Assembly (NCBI RefSeq): GCF_007362775.1
Contig: NZ_CP041692.1
Coordinates: forward strand, 2,914,001 to 2,978,000
Source: Microlunatus elymi
GTDB taxonomy: Bacteria; Actinomycetota; Actinomycetes; Propionibacteriales; Propionibacteriaceae
Direction of reading: 5' to 3'
Length of the DNA: 64,000 nt
How positions within the stretch are numbered: the first letter of the stretch is position 1; each line of letters begins with the position of its first letter. Shown one piece after another: positions 1 to 11,768 of this stretch. The notes under the pieces are model-generated. The model was given only the letters and a program-made list of their open reading frames with translations. It was not told where the DNA came from and did no database searches. The position numbers and the translations under genes are program-made.

Positions 1-1481
1 TGACCTCGAGCGACATCGCCTGGACCTACAACCTGGTGATGACCAACACGGTCGCGGCCACCGCGAACGGCACTCTGGTCGCCAACATCGCATCCGTGGC
101 CGCGCCCAACGCGAACACGTTCGTGATCAAGACCAAGTCCAAGCAAGCCAACCTGCTGTACGAGTCACTGCCGGTGGTGCCCGAGCACATCTGGAAGAGT
201 CACGTGGCCAACCTGAAGGCCTACACCAGCAAACCGAGCAAGGGACATCCCGTCGTCGGCTACGGCCCGTATGTGCTGACCGGGTTCAACACCACCTACG
301 CAACTCTGCAGGCCAACAAGAACTTCGTTCTGGGCGCACCGAAGTACGACACCTTGATCAGTCAGTACTTCTCCAGCACCGACGCCGCGGTCAACGCGCT
401 GAAGACCGGCCAGGTGCTGCAGAACGGCAGCTTGACGGCGACCCAGTACAACGCGCTCAAGAACACCGCCGGCATCACCACCTATCGGCAGGCACCGAGC
501 GGCTGGACCGGGATCGAGATCAACCCGGGCGCCAAGACCAAGTCGGGAAAGCGGATCGGCACCGGCAACCCGATCCTCGCCGATCCGCAGGTACGCAAGG
601 CGATCGCGTACGGGATCGACAAGCAGACGCTGGTGACGAAGGTGCTCGACGGACTTGGCGAGGCCGGCGCCGGCTACATCCCGTCCGGCTATCCGCAGTG
701 GGCCTGGCAGCCGGATGCCGCGCAGAAGATCAGCTTCGACCAGGCCAAGGCCGATCAGATCCTGGATCAGGCCGGATATCCGAAGGGAGCCAACGGCATC
801 CGGACCGACAAGAAGACCGGGAAGCCGCTCGAGTTCCGGCTGGGCATCCACTCCGACGACAGCAACGACGCCGCCATCGCGACCTATCTGGTGCCGTGGA
901 TGAAGGCGATCGGCATCCAGCTCAAGGTCCAACCGATGAGCTTCAGCCAGCTCAACGACAACCTGGCCAAGGGGGATTGGGACATCCTGATGGATGGCTG
1001 GTCGACCGGTCCGGATCCGACCTATCTGCTGAGCATCCAGACCTGCGGGGTGCTTCCCAACGACAACGGCCAGGGTGGCAACACCGACGCCTTCTTCTGT
1101 GATCCGACCTACGACCAGCTCTACGCCAAGCAGCAGACGCAATTCGATCAGTCGGCTCGGGCGGACACGATCCGGCAGATGCAGAACATTCTCTACAACG
1201 CCGACGTCGACATCATGCTCTACTACAAGGACCAGTTGTCTGCCGTCCGCACCGACAAGGTGACCTACATGACGGGCAAGGCCAACGCACAGGGCGTGTT
1301 CCCGCTTCAGAGCCTCTTCTACAACTGGACCCACGCCGCGCCGGTCGCAGCCAAGAGCACCCAGTCGTCCAACACGGGCCTGTTCATCGGCATCGGCATT
1401 GCGATCGTCGTGATCGTCGTCGGCGGAGCTACGGCATTGATCTTGGTGCGGCGTCGCCGGACGGCAGCGGATCGCGAATAG
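1..1481 (+). CDS. Peptide-type ABC transporter solute-binding protein (SBP family 5), 5'-truncated
   Basis: The gene runs in from the left edge; the reading frame is open from base 3. The visible part is the C-terminal two thirds of a family-5 extracytoplasmic solute-binding protein: it contains the GSGPYVLTGF-like segment (here GYGPYVLTGF), the conserved VRKAIAYGID block and the LLDGWSTGPDP-type segment. Such proteins capture peptides, nickel or opines for Dpp/Opp importers. Unusually, the protein ends with a hydrophobic segment of about 22 residues (LFIGIGIAIVVIVVGGATAL) followed by RRRR, a C-terminal membrane anchor. The stop lies 3 bp before the first permease gene, so it heads the transporter operon. 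Substrate cannot be told from sequence. Whether the missing N-terminus carries a normal signal peptide is not visible. Confidence 0.9.
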   Translation, partial: TSSDIAWTYNLVMTNTVAATANGTLVANIASVAAPNANTFVIKTKSKQANLLYESLPVVPEHIWKSHVANLKAYTSKPSKGHPVVGYGPYVLTGFNTTYATLQANKNFVLGAPKYDTLISQYFSSTDAAVNALKTGQVLQNGSLTATQYNALKNTAGITTYRQAPSGWTGIEINPGAKTKSGKRIGTGNPILADPQVRKAIAYGIDKQTLVTKVLDGLGEAGAGYIPSGYPQWAWQPDAAQKISFDQAKADQILDQAGYPKGANGIRTDKKTGKPLEFRLGIHSDDSNDAAIATYLVPWMKAIGIQLKVQPMSFSQLNDNLAKGDWDILMDGWSTGPDPTYLLSIQTCGVLPNDNGQGGNTDAFFCDPTYDQLYAKQQTQFDQSARADTIRQMQNILYNADVDIMLYYKDQLSAVRTDKVTYMTGKANAQGVFPLQSLFYNWTHAAPVAAKSTQSSNTGLFIGIGIAIVVIVVGGATALILVRRRRTAADRE

Positions 1482-1484
1482 CCG

Positions 1485-2558
1485 ATGGCGACCAACATCA
1501 TCGGGCCGACCGAGGGCGAGATCGCCGAGGTCGACGAGGCGGTTCGGGCCGATCGGCGGCCCGAACCGAGCGCGTTCTGGCCGTATCTGATCCGCAAGAT
1601 CATCACTGCACTGGTCAGTCTGCTGGTCGTGCTGGTGATCGGCTTCATCCTGTTCACGATCATGCCGCAGAACCCGGTTGCGTCGATTGCCCGCGCCAGC
1701 GGCAAACCGATGGACGCAGCACAACTCGAGGCGCTGCAACAGTCGCTCGGTCTGGATGAGCCGATCTGGCAACGGTTCATCACCTACGTCTGGCACAGCA
1801 TCACGTTGAATCTGGGTTATTCCTATGGCTACAACCAATCCGTGGCCTCACTGGTTCTGCCGCGGATCGGTCCGACCCTGTTGTTGACCGGGTCGTCCAC
1901 GCTGATCTCGATCGTGATCGGCCTCTGGCTGGGCGCTCGGGCCGGCTGGCGCCCGGGCAGCCTGTTGGATCGGATCTCGTCGGCCGTCTCGCTCACGCTG
2001 TGGTCGGTGCCGACGTTCTGGCTCGGTTTGATCTTGCTGATCGTGCTCGGCACCGGAGTCGGACCGATCCCGGCACTGTTTCCCTCCGGTGGGATGATCA
2101 CGCCCGGATTCAGCGGAGGTCCGGTAGCCGAAATCTTCAACGTGGCTTGGCATCTGGTGTTGCCGTGCCTGACCTTGGTGCTGGTCGTCTTCGCCCAGTA
2201 CGTCACGATCATGCGGTCGTCGCTGATCGACGAGTTGGGCAGTCCGTATCTGCTGACAGCCCGGGCCAAGGGCCTCAGAGACGATGACGTACGTCGCAAG
2301 CATGCGATGCCCAACGCCCTGCTGCCGACGGTGACCGTGATCTTCCTCCAGATCGGGGGACTCATCTCCGGCGCGATCACGGCCGAGACCGTGTACAGCT
2401 GGCCGGGACTCGGGCTGCTCACCTACGACGCGCTGAAAATTCCTGATCTTGGTCTGTTGCAGGGGACCTTCGTGATCTTTGCGGCGTCGATCATCGCGAT
2501 GAATCTGGTCGCGGACCTGTTGTACCGGGTGATCGATCCGAGGGTGCGCGCACAGTGA
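1485..2558 (+). CDS. Dpp/Opp-type ABC transporter permease (DppB-like)
   Basis: Inner-membrane subunit of a peptide-class importer, 357 aa. It has a cytoplasmic N-terminal extension of about 40 residues, then several hydrophobic segments; the first (ITALVSLLVVLVIGFILFTI) precedes the FTIMPQNPV segment typical of DppB-like subunits, which usually continue with the periplasmic P-G-DP region. The EAA loop that docks to the ATPase is visible around residues 258-285 (ARAKGLRDDDVRRKHAMPNA). The ATG at 1485 follows the previous stop by 3 bp. The gene overlaps the next permease by 4 bp (GTGA), which indicates translational coupling. The family is secure; the transported substrate is unknown. Confidence 0.93.
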   Translation: MATNIIGPTEGEIAEVDEAVRADRRPEPSAFWPYLIRKIITALVSLLVVLVIGFILFTIMPQNPVASIARASGKPMDAAQLEALQQSLGLDEPIWQRFITYVWHSITLNLGYSYGYNQSVASLVLPRIGPTLLLTGSSTLISIVIGLWLGARAGWRPGSLLDRISSAVSLTLWSVPTFWLGLILLIVLGTGVGPIPALFPSGGMITPGFSGGPVAEIFNVAWHLVLPCLTLVLVVFAQYVTIMRSSLIDELGSPYLLTARAKGLRDDDVRRKHAMPNALLPTVTVIFLQIGGLISGAITAETVYSWPGLGLLTYDALKIPDLGLLQGTFVIFAASIIAMNLVADLLYRVIDPRVRAQ

Positions 2559-3460
2559 CAACGACCGGGGCCTCGACGCTCGCCAGGACCGGCGCACCGC
2601 CGCGAACCCAAGCGCTGCAACGATTCGTGCGTGCGTACCTGCACAATCGGGGTGGGATGGCGGGGCTGCTGGTGCTCGTCGTGTTCATCCTGATGGCGTT
2701 GACCGCACCGCTGTGGATCACCGAAAACGATCTGAGCGCGGCTGCCGCGACCGGGCCGCTGCTGGCACCGCCCAGCCCGGGATATCCCCTGGGGACGGAT
2801 CAAGCCGGCCGGTCGGTGCTGTTGCTGTTGATCTACGGATCCCGTCCGTCGTTGGCGATCGGCGTGATCGCGACCGTGGCCACGGTGGTGATCGGGGCCG
2901 CGATCGGGCTGATCGCGGGGCATTACTCCGGCGCCGTCGGCAACGTGCTGATGCGGGTGACGGACTGGTTCATCGCACTGCCCGGGTTGCCGTTGGCGAT
3001 CTCCCTGTCGGTCGTGCTCGGGCAGGGAGCGGTTTCGATCACGGTCGCCATCGCGATCACCTCGTGGACCGGCGCGGCCCGACTCGTACGAGCCCAGACG
3101 CTCGCCGTCGAAGCCCGCCCGTTCGTCGAGCGGGCCCGGGCGCTCGGCGCCGGCAACACGCAGATCATGGTCCGGCACGTGCTGCCGAACGTGATGCCGT
3201 TGATCTTGGTGTCCAGCACCCTGACGGTGGCCAGTGCGATCCTGTCCGAGACCACGTTGACATTTCTCGGCTTGGGCAATCCGACCGACGTCAGCTGGGG
3301 TTCCATGATCAATCAGGCCTTCACCCAGGGCGCCATCACCGCCGGCGCCTGGTGGTACGTGTTGCCGCCTGGGCTCGCGATCGTGATCGTCGTGCTCGGC
3401 TTCACACTGGTCGGCCGGGCGGTGGAGGCGATCCTGAATCCGCGGATGGCCGGCCGATGA
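2555..3460 (+). CDS. Dpp/Opp-type ABC transporter permease (DppC-like)
   Basis: Second membrane subunit of the same importer, 301 aa. It carries the DppC-type N-terminal region (short cytoplasmic arm, first membrane segment at about residues 35-55, then LGTDQAGRSVLLLLIYGSR, the conserved GTD.GRD-like signature). The EAA loop is at about residues 193-216 (RARALGAGNTQIMVRHVLPN). Start is GTG at 2555, overlapping the upstream TGA; the end overlaps the next gene by ATGA. It forms the heterodimeric channel with the upstream permease. Confidence 0.93.
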   Translation: MTTTGASTLARTGAPPRTQALQRFVRAYLHNRGGMAGLLVLVVFILMALTAPLWITENDLSAAAATGPLLAPPSPGYPLGTDQAGRSVLLLLIYGSRPSLAIGVIATVATVVIGAAIGLIAGHYSGAVGNVLMRVTDWFIALPGLPLAISLSVVLGQGAVSITVAIAITSWTGAARLVRAQTLAVEARPFVERARALGAGNTQIMVRHVLPNVMPLILVSSTLTVASAILSETTLTFLGLGNPTDVSWGSMINQAFTQGAITAGAWWYVLPPGLAIVIVVLGFTLVGRAVEAILNPRMAGR

Positions 3461-4437
3461 GCCTGCTGGAGGTGAGCGGACTGTCTGTGAGCTATCGGGC
3501 CGGCGGCGACGACGTGCGTGCGGTACGGGGCGTCGACCTCAGCCTCGAGCCGGGCGAGACTCTGGGCGTCGCGGGAGAGTCCGGGTCCGGCAAGACCACG
3601 ATGGTGCTCAGCCTGCTCCGGTTGCTGCCGGCCACCGCAACGGTGTCGGGATCGGTGCGCTTCCGTGACGAGGAGCTGTCCGAGGCGCGCTGGGGACGGA
3701 TCAGGGCGATTCGCTGGGCCGAGGCGTCGGTGGTGTTCCAAGGTGCGATGAGTGCCCTCAATCCCGTACGCACGGTGGGCGAGCAGATCCGTGAACCGAT
3801 CCTGTTGCACGAGAAGGTCTCCGAGAAGCAGGCCGCGGCGAGGGCGAACGAACTGTTGGACAACGTCGGCGTCTCGGCCGCTCGGGCCAGCAGCTACCCG
3901 CATGAACTGTCCGGCGGACAGCGTCAGCGGGTGATGATCGCGATGGCGTTGGCGTGCCGGCCGGACCTGATCATCGCCGACGAACCGACGACTGCGCTGG
4001 ACGTGATCGTCCAAGCTCAGATCCTCGGGTTGCTGACCGAGCTGGTCGCCGAAAGCAAGATCGGCATGATCATGATCAGCCACGACCTGTCGGTGTTGAG
4101 TTCGGTGTGCTCCAGACTGGCCGTCATGTACGCCGGTCGGATCGTCGAGATCGGGCCCTCCAAACAACTGATGGACACCCCGGAACATCCGTACACGCGG
4201 GCGCTGTCCGGAGCCTTTCCCACGATCGGTGACCCCGCGTCCCGGATGGCACCGACAGGGCTCGCCGGGGATCCACCCGATCTGCGGTTGGCGCTGCCGG
4301 GATGTGCGTTCGAGCCGCGTTGTCCGGTGGCCCGCCCCGAGTGCGCCACCGCCGACATCGAGCTGTGGCCGGCGGGACCCGGCCGGGAAGCGGCGTGCGT
4401 GATCACCCGCGACCGCCGCAGCGGAGCGACACCATGA
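3457..4437 (+). CDS. Peptide-type ABC transporter ATPase (DppD/OppD-like)
   Basis: Cytoplasmic ATP-hydrolysing subunit, 326 aa. Walker A GESGSGKTT is at about residues 40-48, the ABC signature ELSGGQRQRV at about 150, Walker B LIIADEPTTALD at about 170, and the H-loop SHDLSV near 207. The C-terminal oligopeptide-transporter extension carries the cysteine cluster CAFEPRCPVARPEC, which in this family can bind an iron-sulfur cluster. The start is the ATG at 3457 that overlaps the permease stop; a longer in-frame extension upstream would run through the permease gene in another frame and is rejected. It pairs with the next ATPase. Confidence 0.94.
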   Translation: MSLLEVSGLSVSYRAGGDDVRAVRGVDLSLEPGETLGVAGESGSGKTTMVLSLLRLLPATATVSGSVRFRDEELSEARWGRIRAIRWAEASVVFQGAMSALNPVRTVGEQIREPILLHEKVSEKQAAARANELLDNVGVSAARASSYPHELSGGQRQRVMIAMALACRPDLIIADEPTTALDVIVQAQILGLLTELVAESKIGMIMISHDLSVLSSVCSRLAVMYAGRIVEIGPSKQLMDTPEHPYTRALSGAFPTIGDPASRMAPTGLAGDPPDLRLALPGCAFEPRCPVARPECATADIELWPAGPGREAACVITRDRRSGATP

Positions 4438-5429
4438 CGACGGATCAGGACATCGATCTGGCCGTGAACCGGGCGGTGCTGCAGGCGCGTAACGTCGCGG
4501 TGACCTTCCCCGCTCGCCGTGGCCGCGGGCAGGCGCGTGCCGTCGATGATGTCAACCTCGGTGTCGGAGCGGGCGAGATCCTGGCGCTGATCGGGGAGTC
4601 CGGATGCGGCAAGAGCACGCTGGCACGTGTGCTGGTCGGGCTGATCCGGCCCACCTCCGGAACGGTCGACTACGGCGGCCGGCCGCTCGGCTACCGGGGT
4701 GCTGAGTTGAAGGCCTACCGGCGGCAGGTGCAGCTCGTACTGCAGGATCCCGCGGCCGCCCTGAACCCACGACAGAACGTTTTCGATGCGGTGGCCGAGG
4801 GTCTGCGGCTGCACGGCCTCCGGGACCAGTTGACTGCGCGAGTGCATGCCGCCATGGAGCAGGCCGGACTCCGTCCGGTGGAGAACTACCTGGCGCGCTA
4901 TCCCCACGAACTCTCCGGCGGCCAGCAGCAACGGGTCGTGATCGCCGGTGCGCTTGCCCTCGGCCCTTCGGTGATCGTGGCGGATGAGCCGGTCTCCTCC
5001 CTCGATGCGTCGGTCCGCGGCGAGATCTTGAAGCTGTTCCTGGACCTGCGGGACCGACTCGGTCTGTCCGCCGTCGTGGTCAGTCACGATCTCGGGCTGG
5101 CCTGGAACGTCGCCGATCGGGTCGCGGTGATGTACCTGGGGCGGATCGTGGAGATCGGCACGGTCGAGGAGGTGTTGATCACCCCGCAACATCCCTACAC
5201 CAAGGCACTGATCTCGGCGGTCGGAAGCACCGGTGAGCGCCCGCATCCGCTGCTGATGGGCGAACCTCCCGATCCGACCCGTATCCCGTCCGGCTGCCGG
5301 TTCCATCCGCGCTGCCCGTTGCGGGCGGCGTCCGGTGAACGAGGTCGGGTCTGTGACACGATCCCGCTGCCGGTGTTGGCCGCCGATGCAGGGCAACGCC
5401 AGGTCGCCTGCCATCTGGCCGAGGGGTAG
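4434..5429 (+). CDS. Peptide-type ABC transporter ATPase (DppF/OppF-like)
   Basis: Second ATPase of the importer, 331 aa. Walker A GESGCGKST is near residue 55, signature ELSGGQQQRV near 159, Walker B VIVADEPVSSLD near 181, and a C-terminal CRFHPRCPL oligopeptide-binding extension. The ATG at 4434 overlaps the previous stop (ATGA). It is the last gene of the five-gene operon; downstream lies a 255-bp gap. With the upstream ATPase it forms the heterodimeric motor that energises uptake. Confidence 0.94.
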   Translation: MTTDQDIDLAVNRAVLQARNVAVTFPARRGRGQARAVDDVNLGVGAGEILALIGESGCGKSTLARVLVGLIRPTSGTVDYGGRPLGYRGAELKAYRRQVQLVLQDPAAALNPRQNVFDAVAEGLRLHGLRDQLTARVHAAMEQAGLRPVENYLARYPHELSGGQQQRVVIAGALALGPSVIVADEPVSSLDASVRGEILKLFLDLRDRLGLSAVVVSHDLGLAWNVADRVAVMYLGRIVEIGTVEEVLITPQHPYTKALISAVGSTGERPHPLLMGEPPDPTRIPSGCRFHPRCPLRAASGERGRVCDTIPLPVLAADAGQRQVACHLAEG

Positions 5430-5684
5430 CGGACAGTCCGGAGCACGACGATCAGCCGGCCAGTTGTTGATCATGACTCTTGTCGATCATTACTCCTTGT
5501 TGATCATGGCCTGCAGTTGATCATGCTGTTGTTGATCGTGCTGTTGTTGATCATGCTGTGCCGAGGCGGTGAGGTGGTCTTGATCGAGCCGTCGACCGGC
5601 CTGTGAGCCGGCTGTGATCGGCATCGCCGAGAGTCGGCATCACCTGCCCGTTCAGGGCAGGGCAACGATGCCGAGGAGACGACG
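5430..5684. repeat. Intergenic region with TTGATCATG repeat cluster
   Basis: This 255-bp gap contains no gene. Between about 5464 and 5562 the hexamer TGATCA or the 10-mer TTGATCATG recurs: TTGTTGATCATG near 5464, 5499 and 5546, TTGATCATG near 5517, and one-base variants near 5482 and 5532. Spacing is irregular (about 12-20 bp). The remainder leads into the hydrolase gene, whose Shine-Dalgarno GAGGAG is at 5673-5678. Confidence 0.7.
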
Positions 5685-7561
5685 ATGAGACCAACGTCCG
5701 TGAGACCCGAAGAAGAAGGGCGCGGAGCTGCCGGTGTGCAGTCAGGGCCGACAAGACGAATCGGCCGAAGGCGGCTGGCCGTTGCCGCCGCCGTACTGCC
5801 GCTGCTGACCGGCACGGTGTTGGCGGCCTCACTGGGCGCTGGTACGTCCGCCCGGGCCGACGGGCTGACTGCGAGCACGGCAACCAAACCGCCGGATCCT
5901 ACCTCCCAGCTGGAGAAGAAGCGGGTCGACTCGGTGCCGACGCCGAAGCTGGACTGGTACACCTGCTCGACGGCGTACGACGAAGGTCAGTGCGCGAGCG
6001 TCAAACTCCCGCGCGACTATGACCGGCCAAAGGGGCGAAGGTCGAGATCGGGCTGATCCGGTATCCGGCGACCGACACCAAGCGAGGAACGATCTTCGTC
6101 AATCCGGGCGGGCCGGGTGGCTCTGCGGCCGACCTCGCCGCCGCGGCCGACGGGCTGTTCCCGACGTCCGTACTGGCCCACTACGACATCGTCGGCATCG
6201 ACCCGCGCGGCGTCGGCTACAGCGACCTGGTGCAGTGCTTTGCCAGCGAGAAGACCCAACGCCCGGTGCTGGCCAAGCTGAACGTCGCCTTTCCGGTCGG
6301 TACGAAGCAGACCAAGACCTACGAGCAGGGTGCCGCTGCCGCGGGCAAGGCCTGCTCGCACCACGGCGCGCCGCTGACCGGTGCCGTGTCGACCGCCGAG
6401 GACGCCCGCGACATGGACGTCATCCGGCGTGCGGTCGGTGACAAGGAGCTCACCTACCTCGGCTTCTCCTACGGCACCTATCTCGGCCAGGTCTACGCCA
6501 ACCTGTTCCCCGATCGAGTCCGCTCGATGGTGCTGGACGGCGTCCTGGACCCGATTGCCTGGGCCGGCACCGCGAAGACCAAGAGCACCCCGCAGACGAT
6601 CCGGGTGCCGTCCGGTCAGGCGTCGCTGCGCGCGTTCAACGAGTTGCTCGATCGCTGCGACCGGGCGAAGAAGTGCACGTTCAAGACCGCCTCGCAGACC
6701 TCCCGGCAGCGCTTCGCCAAGCTCGCCCAACGTCTGCACCAGCACAACATCCAGACGCCCGACACCTACAACTACTACGTCTACAGCTACGCCGACGCGA
6801 TCGCCGAGATCACCTCGGACCTGTACGCGCCCGACGGCGGCCAGTACGTGGTCGAATTCCTGCAGGCGTTGGAGAAGGGCAAGAACAGCACCCTGCCGCC
6901 GGGTCCGATCGACGACACCGACCTGGCACGCAAGACCGCCGCACAGCACAAGCCAGCAGCTCTGCGTGAAACTGTTAACGGACTGCGTAACACCGAGCAG
7001 ACGTCGTACGGATTCCCCTACGACAACAGCTTCGAGGCGTTCACCGCGCCGCTGTGTACCGATTCGCTCAACCCGGCCAAGGTGACCGACTGGCCGAAGG
7101 CAGTGAACAAGATCAACTCCTCGGCGAAATACTTCGGCGGGTACTGGGCCGGGTCGTCGGCGCCGTGTGCGAGCTCGACCTGGACGATCAAGGACGAGGA
7201 CGCCTACCGCGGCCCGTTCGACAAGCGGACCTCAGGACCGGTGCTGGTGGTCGGCGACTTCTGGGATCCGGCGACCAACTATCGCAGCGCGGAGAAGGTG
7301 TCCAAGCTGCTGCCGAACAGCCGGCTGCTGCTCAGCGACAGCTGGGGGCACACCGCGTACGGCACCTCGGCCTGCGTCACCGACGCGGTCACGACCGCGC
7401 TGGTCCAGGCCAAGATGCCGGCCAAGGGCACCCGATGCGTCGGTGACGACCAGCCGTTCGGCGTCTCCACCCCGACACCCAGATCGCGGACGACGGCTGT
7501 CAGCGGAGTTGATCCGGCGAAGGTGAGTGAGATCCTGCGATCCCATCCGGGACGCTACTGA
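5685..7561 (+). pseudogene. S33-family tripeptidyl-aminopeptidase-like secreted hydrolase, apparent frameshift
   Basis: Two adjacent frames together encode one alpha/beta-hydrolase of the actinobacterial SCO7095/TAP type (about 625 aa). The first frame (from ATG 5685, SD GAGGAG) has a twin-arginine-like or Sec signal region (RRLAVAAAVLPLLTGTVLAA), then a mature start ending in LPRDYDRPKG. It then breaks near 6029-6036 in the run AAAGGGG. The second frame continues with AKVEIGLIRYPA and NPGGPGGSA (oxyanion region). The nucleophile elbow is GFSYGTYLG (6460-6490), the acid lies in VVGDFWDPATN, and the histidine in SDSWGHTAYG, so the full triad is retained downstream. Adding one base near 6033 restores a single frame. 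It may be a true pseudogene, a phase-variable homopolymer, or a sequencing error; the intact coding quality on both sides suggests a recent or artefactual break. Confidence 0.8.
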
Positions 7562-7584
7562 TCAACTGATCATCAGCCAGTCCA

Positions 7585-7615
7585 GAGGGCCGCGTGGGCA
7601 TCCCACGCGGCCCTC
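7585..7615. terminator. Perfect hairpin terminator-like structure
   Basis: A 14-bp perfect stem (GAGGGCCGCGTGGG paired with its complement) closes a 3-nt loop (CAT), 24 bp after the hydrolase stop. There is no T-run, as is common for actinobacterial terminators. Confidence 0.8.
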
Positions 7616-7759
7616 GCTGCGTCGTGAATCGGGTAACGGTTCGCCAGTTGCCGGACACCCCCGTAGCCTTGGCGACGAAGATCGTCGGACGCGCACGATA
7701 GGGTTCTGCAGCGACGCTGGAACGGCGTGCCCACGAACCCGATGGCAGGAGAGGAACCG

Positions 7760-8170
7760 ATGTCCATAGGAGAGATTGCCGGTCTGATCGCGGCGATCGC
7801 TTTTGCGATCCTGGTGATCCTCTTCGCGGTGCCCCTGCTGAAGCTGGGCCGGGTGCTGGAGGAGGTCCGGCTGGCGGTCCGCGACATCGGGCACGAGAGC
7901 GTGCCGATCCTGACCGAGATGCAGGGCACGGTTCGGGCGACCAACGACGAGCTGGGCAAGCTGTCCGTGGTCACCGACGACCTGTCCAAGGTCAGCCAGC
8001 ACGCCACCGTGGTCAGTGAGAACGCCGCCAACATGGCGACGCTGTTCTCGGCCACCGTCGGCGGCCCGCTGGTCAAGACCGCCGCGTTCACCTACGGCAT
8101 CCGGCAGGCGATCCGGGGCGATTCCAAGTCCTCCAAGACGAGCAAGACGGTGGGGCGACGCAAGAAATGA
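7760..8170 (+). CDS. DUF948-type single-span membrane protein
   Basis: A 136-aa protein with an N-terminal membrane segment (IAGLIAAIAFAILVILFAVPLL, about residues 5-26, written here as two overlapping stretches of a single helix). A charged, predicted helical region follows (EEVRLAVRDIGHESV, then TEMQGTVRATNDELGKLSVV), then a lysine-rich tail ending GRRKK. This matches the DUF948 family, small membrane proteins found just upstream of alaS in many Actinobacteria; function is unknown. The ATG at 7760 is preferred over 7727 because AGGAGAGG lies 6 bp upstream of it. The gene ends in an ATGA overlap with the next one. Confidence 0.85.
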   Translation: MSIGEIAGLIAAIAFAILVILFAVPLLKLGRVLEEVRLAVRDIGHESVPILTEMQGTVRATNDELGKLSVVTDDLSKVSQHATVVSENAANMATLFSATVGGPLVKTAAFTYGIRQAIRGDSKSSKTSKTVGRRKK

Positions 8171-8448
8171 TCAAGCGACTGTTGTGGTTCGCGATCGGTG
8201 CCGCGGTCGGCATCTTCGTGATCAAGAAGGTACGGGACTACGTCGCGAAGGCGAGGCCCGAGGCGATCGGCCAGCGGCTGGCCGACCAGGCCGGCGGTCT
8301 CGGTGACCGGGCATCGTCCTTCATCGATCGGGCTCGAGCTGCCATGGCCGAGCGCGAAGCGGAGCTCCGCGACGCGATCGGCCAGCCCCAGATTCCGGGC
8401 AGCTCGCTCCCCGGCAGCACGCCGACCGACGACCCTCGCGAGCGCTGA
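8167..8448 (+). CDS. Small membrane protein (DUF6167-like)
   Basis: A 93-aa protein with one N-terminal membrane segment (LLWFAIGAAVGIFVIKKV), a middle region of predicted helices rich in Ala, Arg and Glu, and a proline-rich tail. Its position, overlapping the DUF948 gene by 4 bp and preceding alaS, matches a conserved actinobacterial gene annotated as DUF6167. Function is unknown; the coupling to DUF948 suggests the two proteins act together in the membrane. Confidence 0.75.
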   Translation: MIKRLLWFAIGAAVGIFVIKKVRDYVAKARPEAIGQRLADQAGGLGDRASSFIDRARAAMAEREAELRDAIGQPQIPGSSLPGSTPTDDPRER

Positions 8449-8542
8449 GTCCGCCTGCCCGAGCAGCCTCTCCCGATCATCGGGACGAGGTCGCCGCCGG
8501 CCCGCCGACCCCGTCTCGCATCACCCGTAAGGAACCACTGAC

Positions 8543-11212
<2,670 letters not shown>

Positions 11213-11222
11213 AGGCTCGGTC

Positions 11223-11711
11223 GTGCCCGAACTTCGCAGGGGTCGCCGGCTCGGCGTCGACTGGGGTGACGCCCGGATCGGTGTCGCGGTCAGCGACCCC
11301 GACGGCCTGCTCGCCGTGCCGCTGGACTTCGTAGCGGCCGGCGACGGCGAGTTGGGTCGGCTGACCGCGGTCATCAGCGAGTACGAACCGATCGAGGTCG
11401 TGGTCGGGCTGCCGCGATCGTTGAACGGGACCGAAGGGCCGGCGGCCATCAAGATCCGGGCCAAGGCAGCGGGGCTGGCCGCCGAGTTGGCGGCGCGGCC
11501 GGACCTGGCAGGGATCGCGATCCGGCTGGTCGACGAGCGGCTGTCCACGGTGGCGGCTGGGCGCAGGCTGAGTGCGAGCGGAAAATCAGCGAAAGCACAG
11601 CGCAGATTGATCGACTCCGAGGCCGCCCGCGAGATCCTGGACCGCGCCCTGGACGCCGAGCGCAACAGTGGCAATCCGCCGGGGCAGCTACTATCGAGCA
11701 CCGATTCGTAA
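11223..11711 (+). CDS. ruvX: YqgF/RuvX Holliday-junction-resolvase-like nuclease
   Basis: A 162-aa RNase H-fold protein of the YqgF family, linked to 16S rRNA 5' processing and proposed as an alternative resolvase. Visible motifs: GVDWGDARIGVAVSD at the N-terminus (first catalytic Asp), VVGLPRSLNGTEG in the middle, and VDERLSTVAA near the C-terminal third. Starts at GTG 11223, 10 bp after alaS, with the alaS-ruvX-mltG order conserved in Actinobacteria. Confidence 0.93.
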   Translation: MPELRRGRRLGVDWGDARIGVAVSDPDGLLAVPLDFVAAGDGELGRLTAVISEYEPIEVVVGLPRSLNGTEGPAAIKIRAKAAGLAAELAARPDLAGIAIRLVDERLSTVAAGRRLSASGKSAKAQRRLIDSEAAREILDRALDAERNSGNPPGQLLSSTDS

Positions 11712-11768
11712 CGGGCGCTTCACCAGGCGTTCTCGACCCCAGCTCGTGAGAACAGGAATTCAGCCGAC

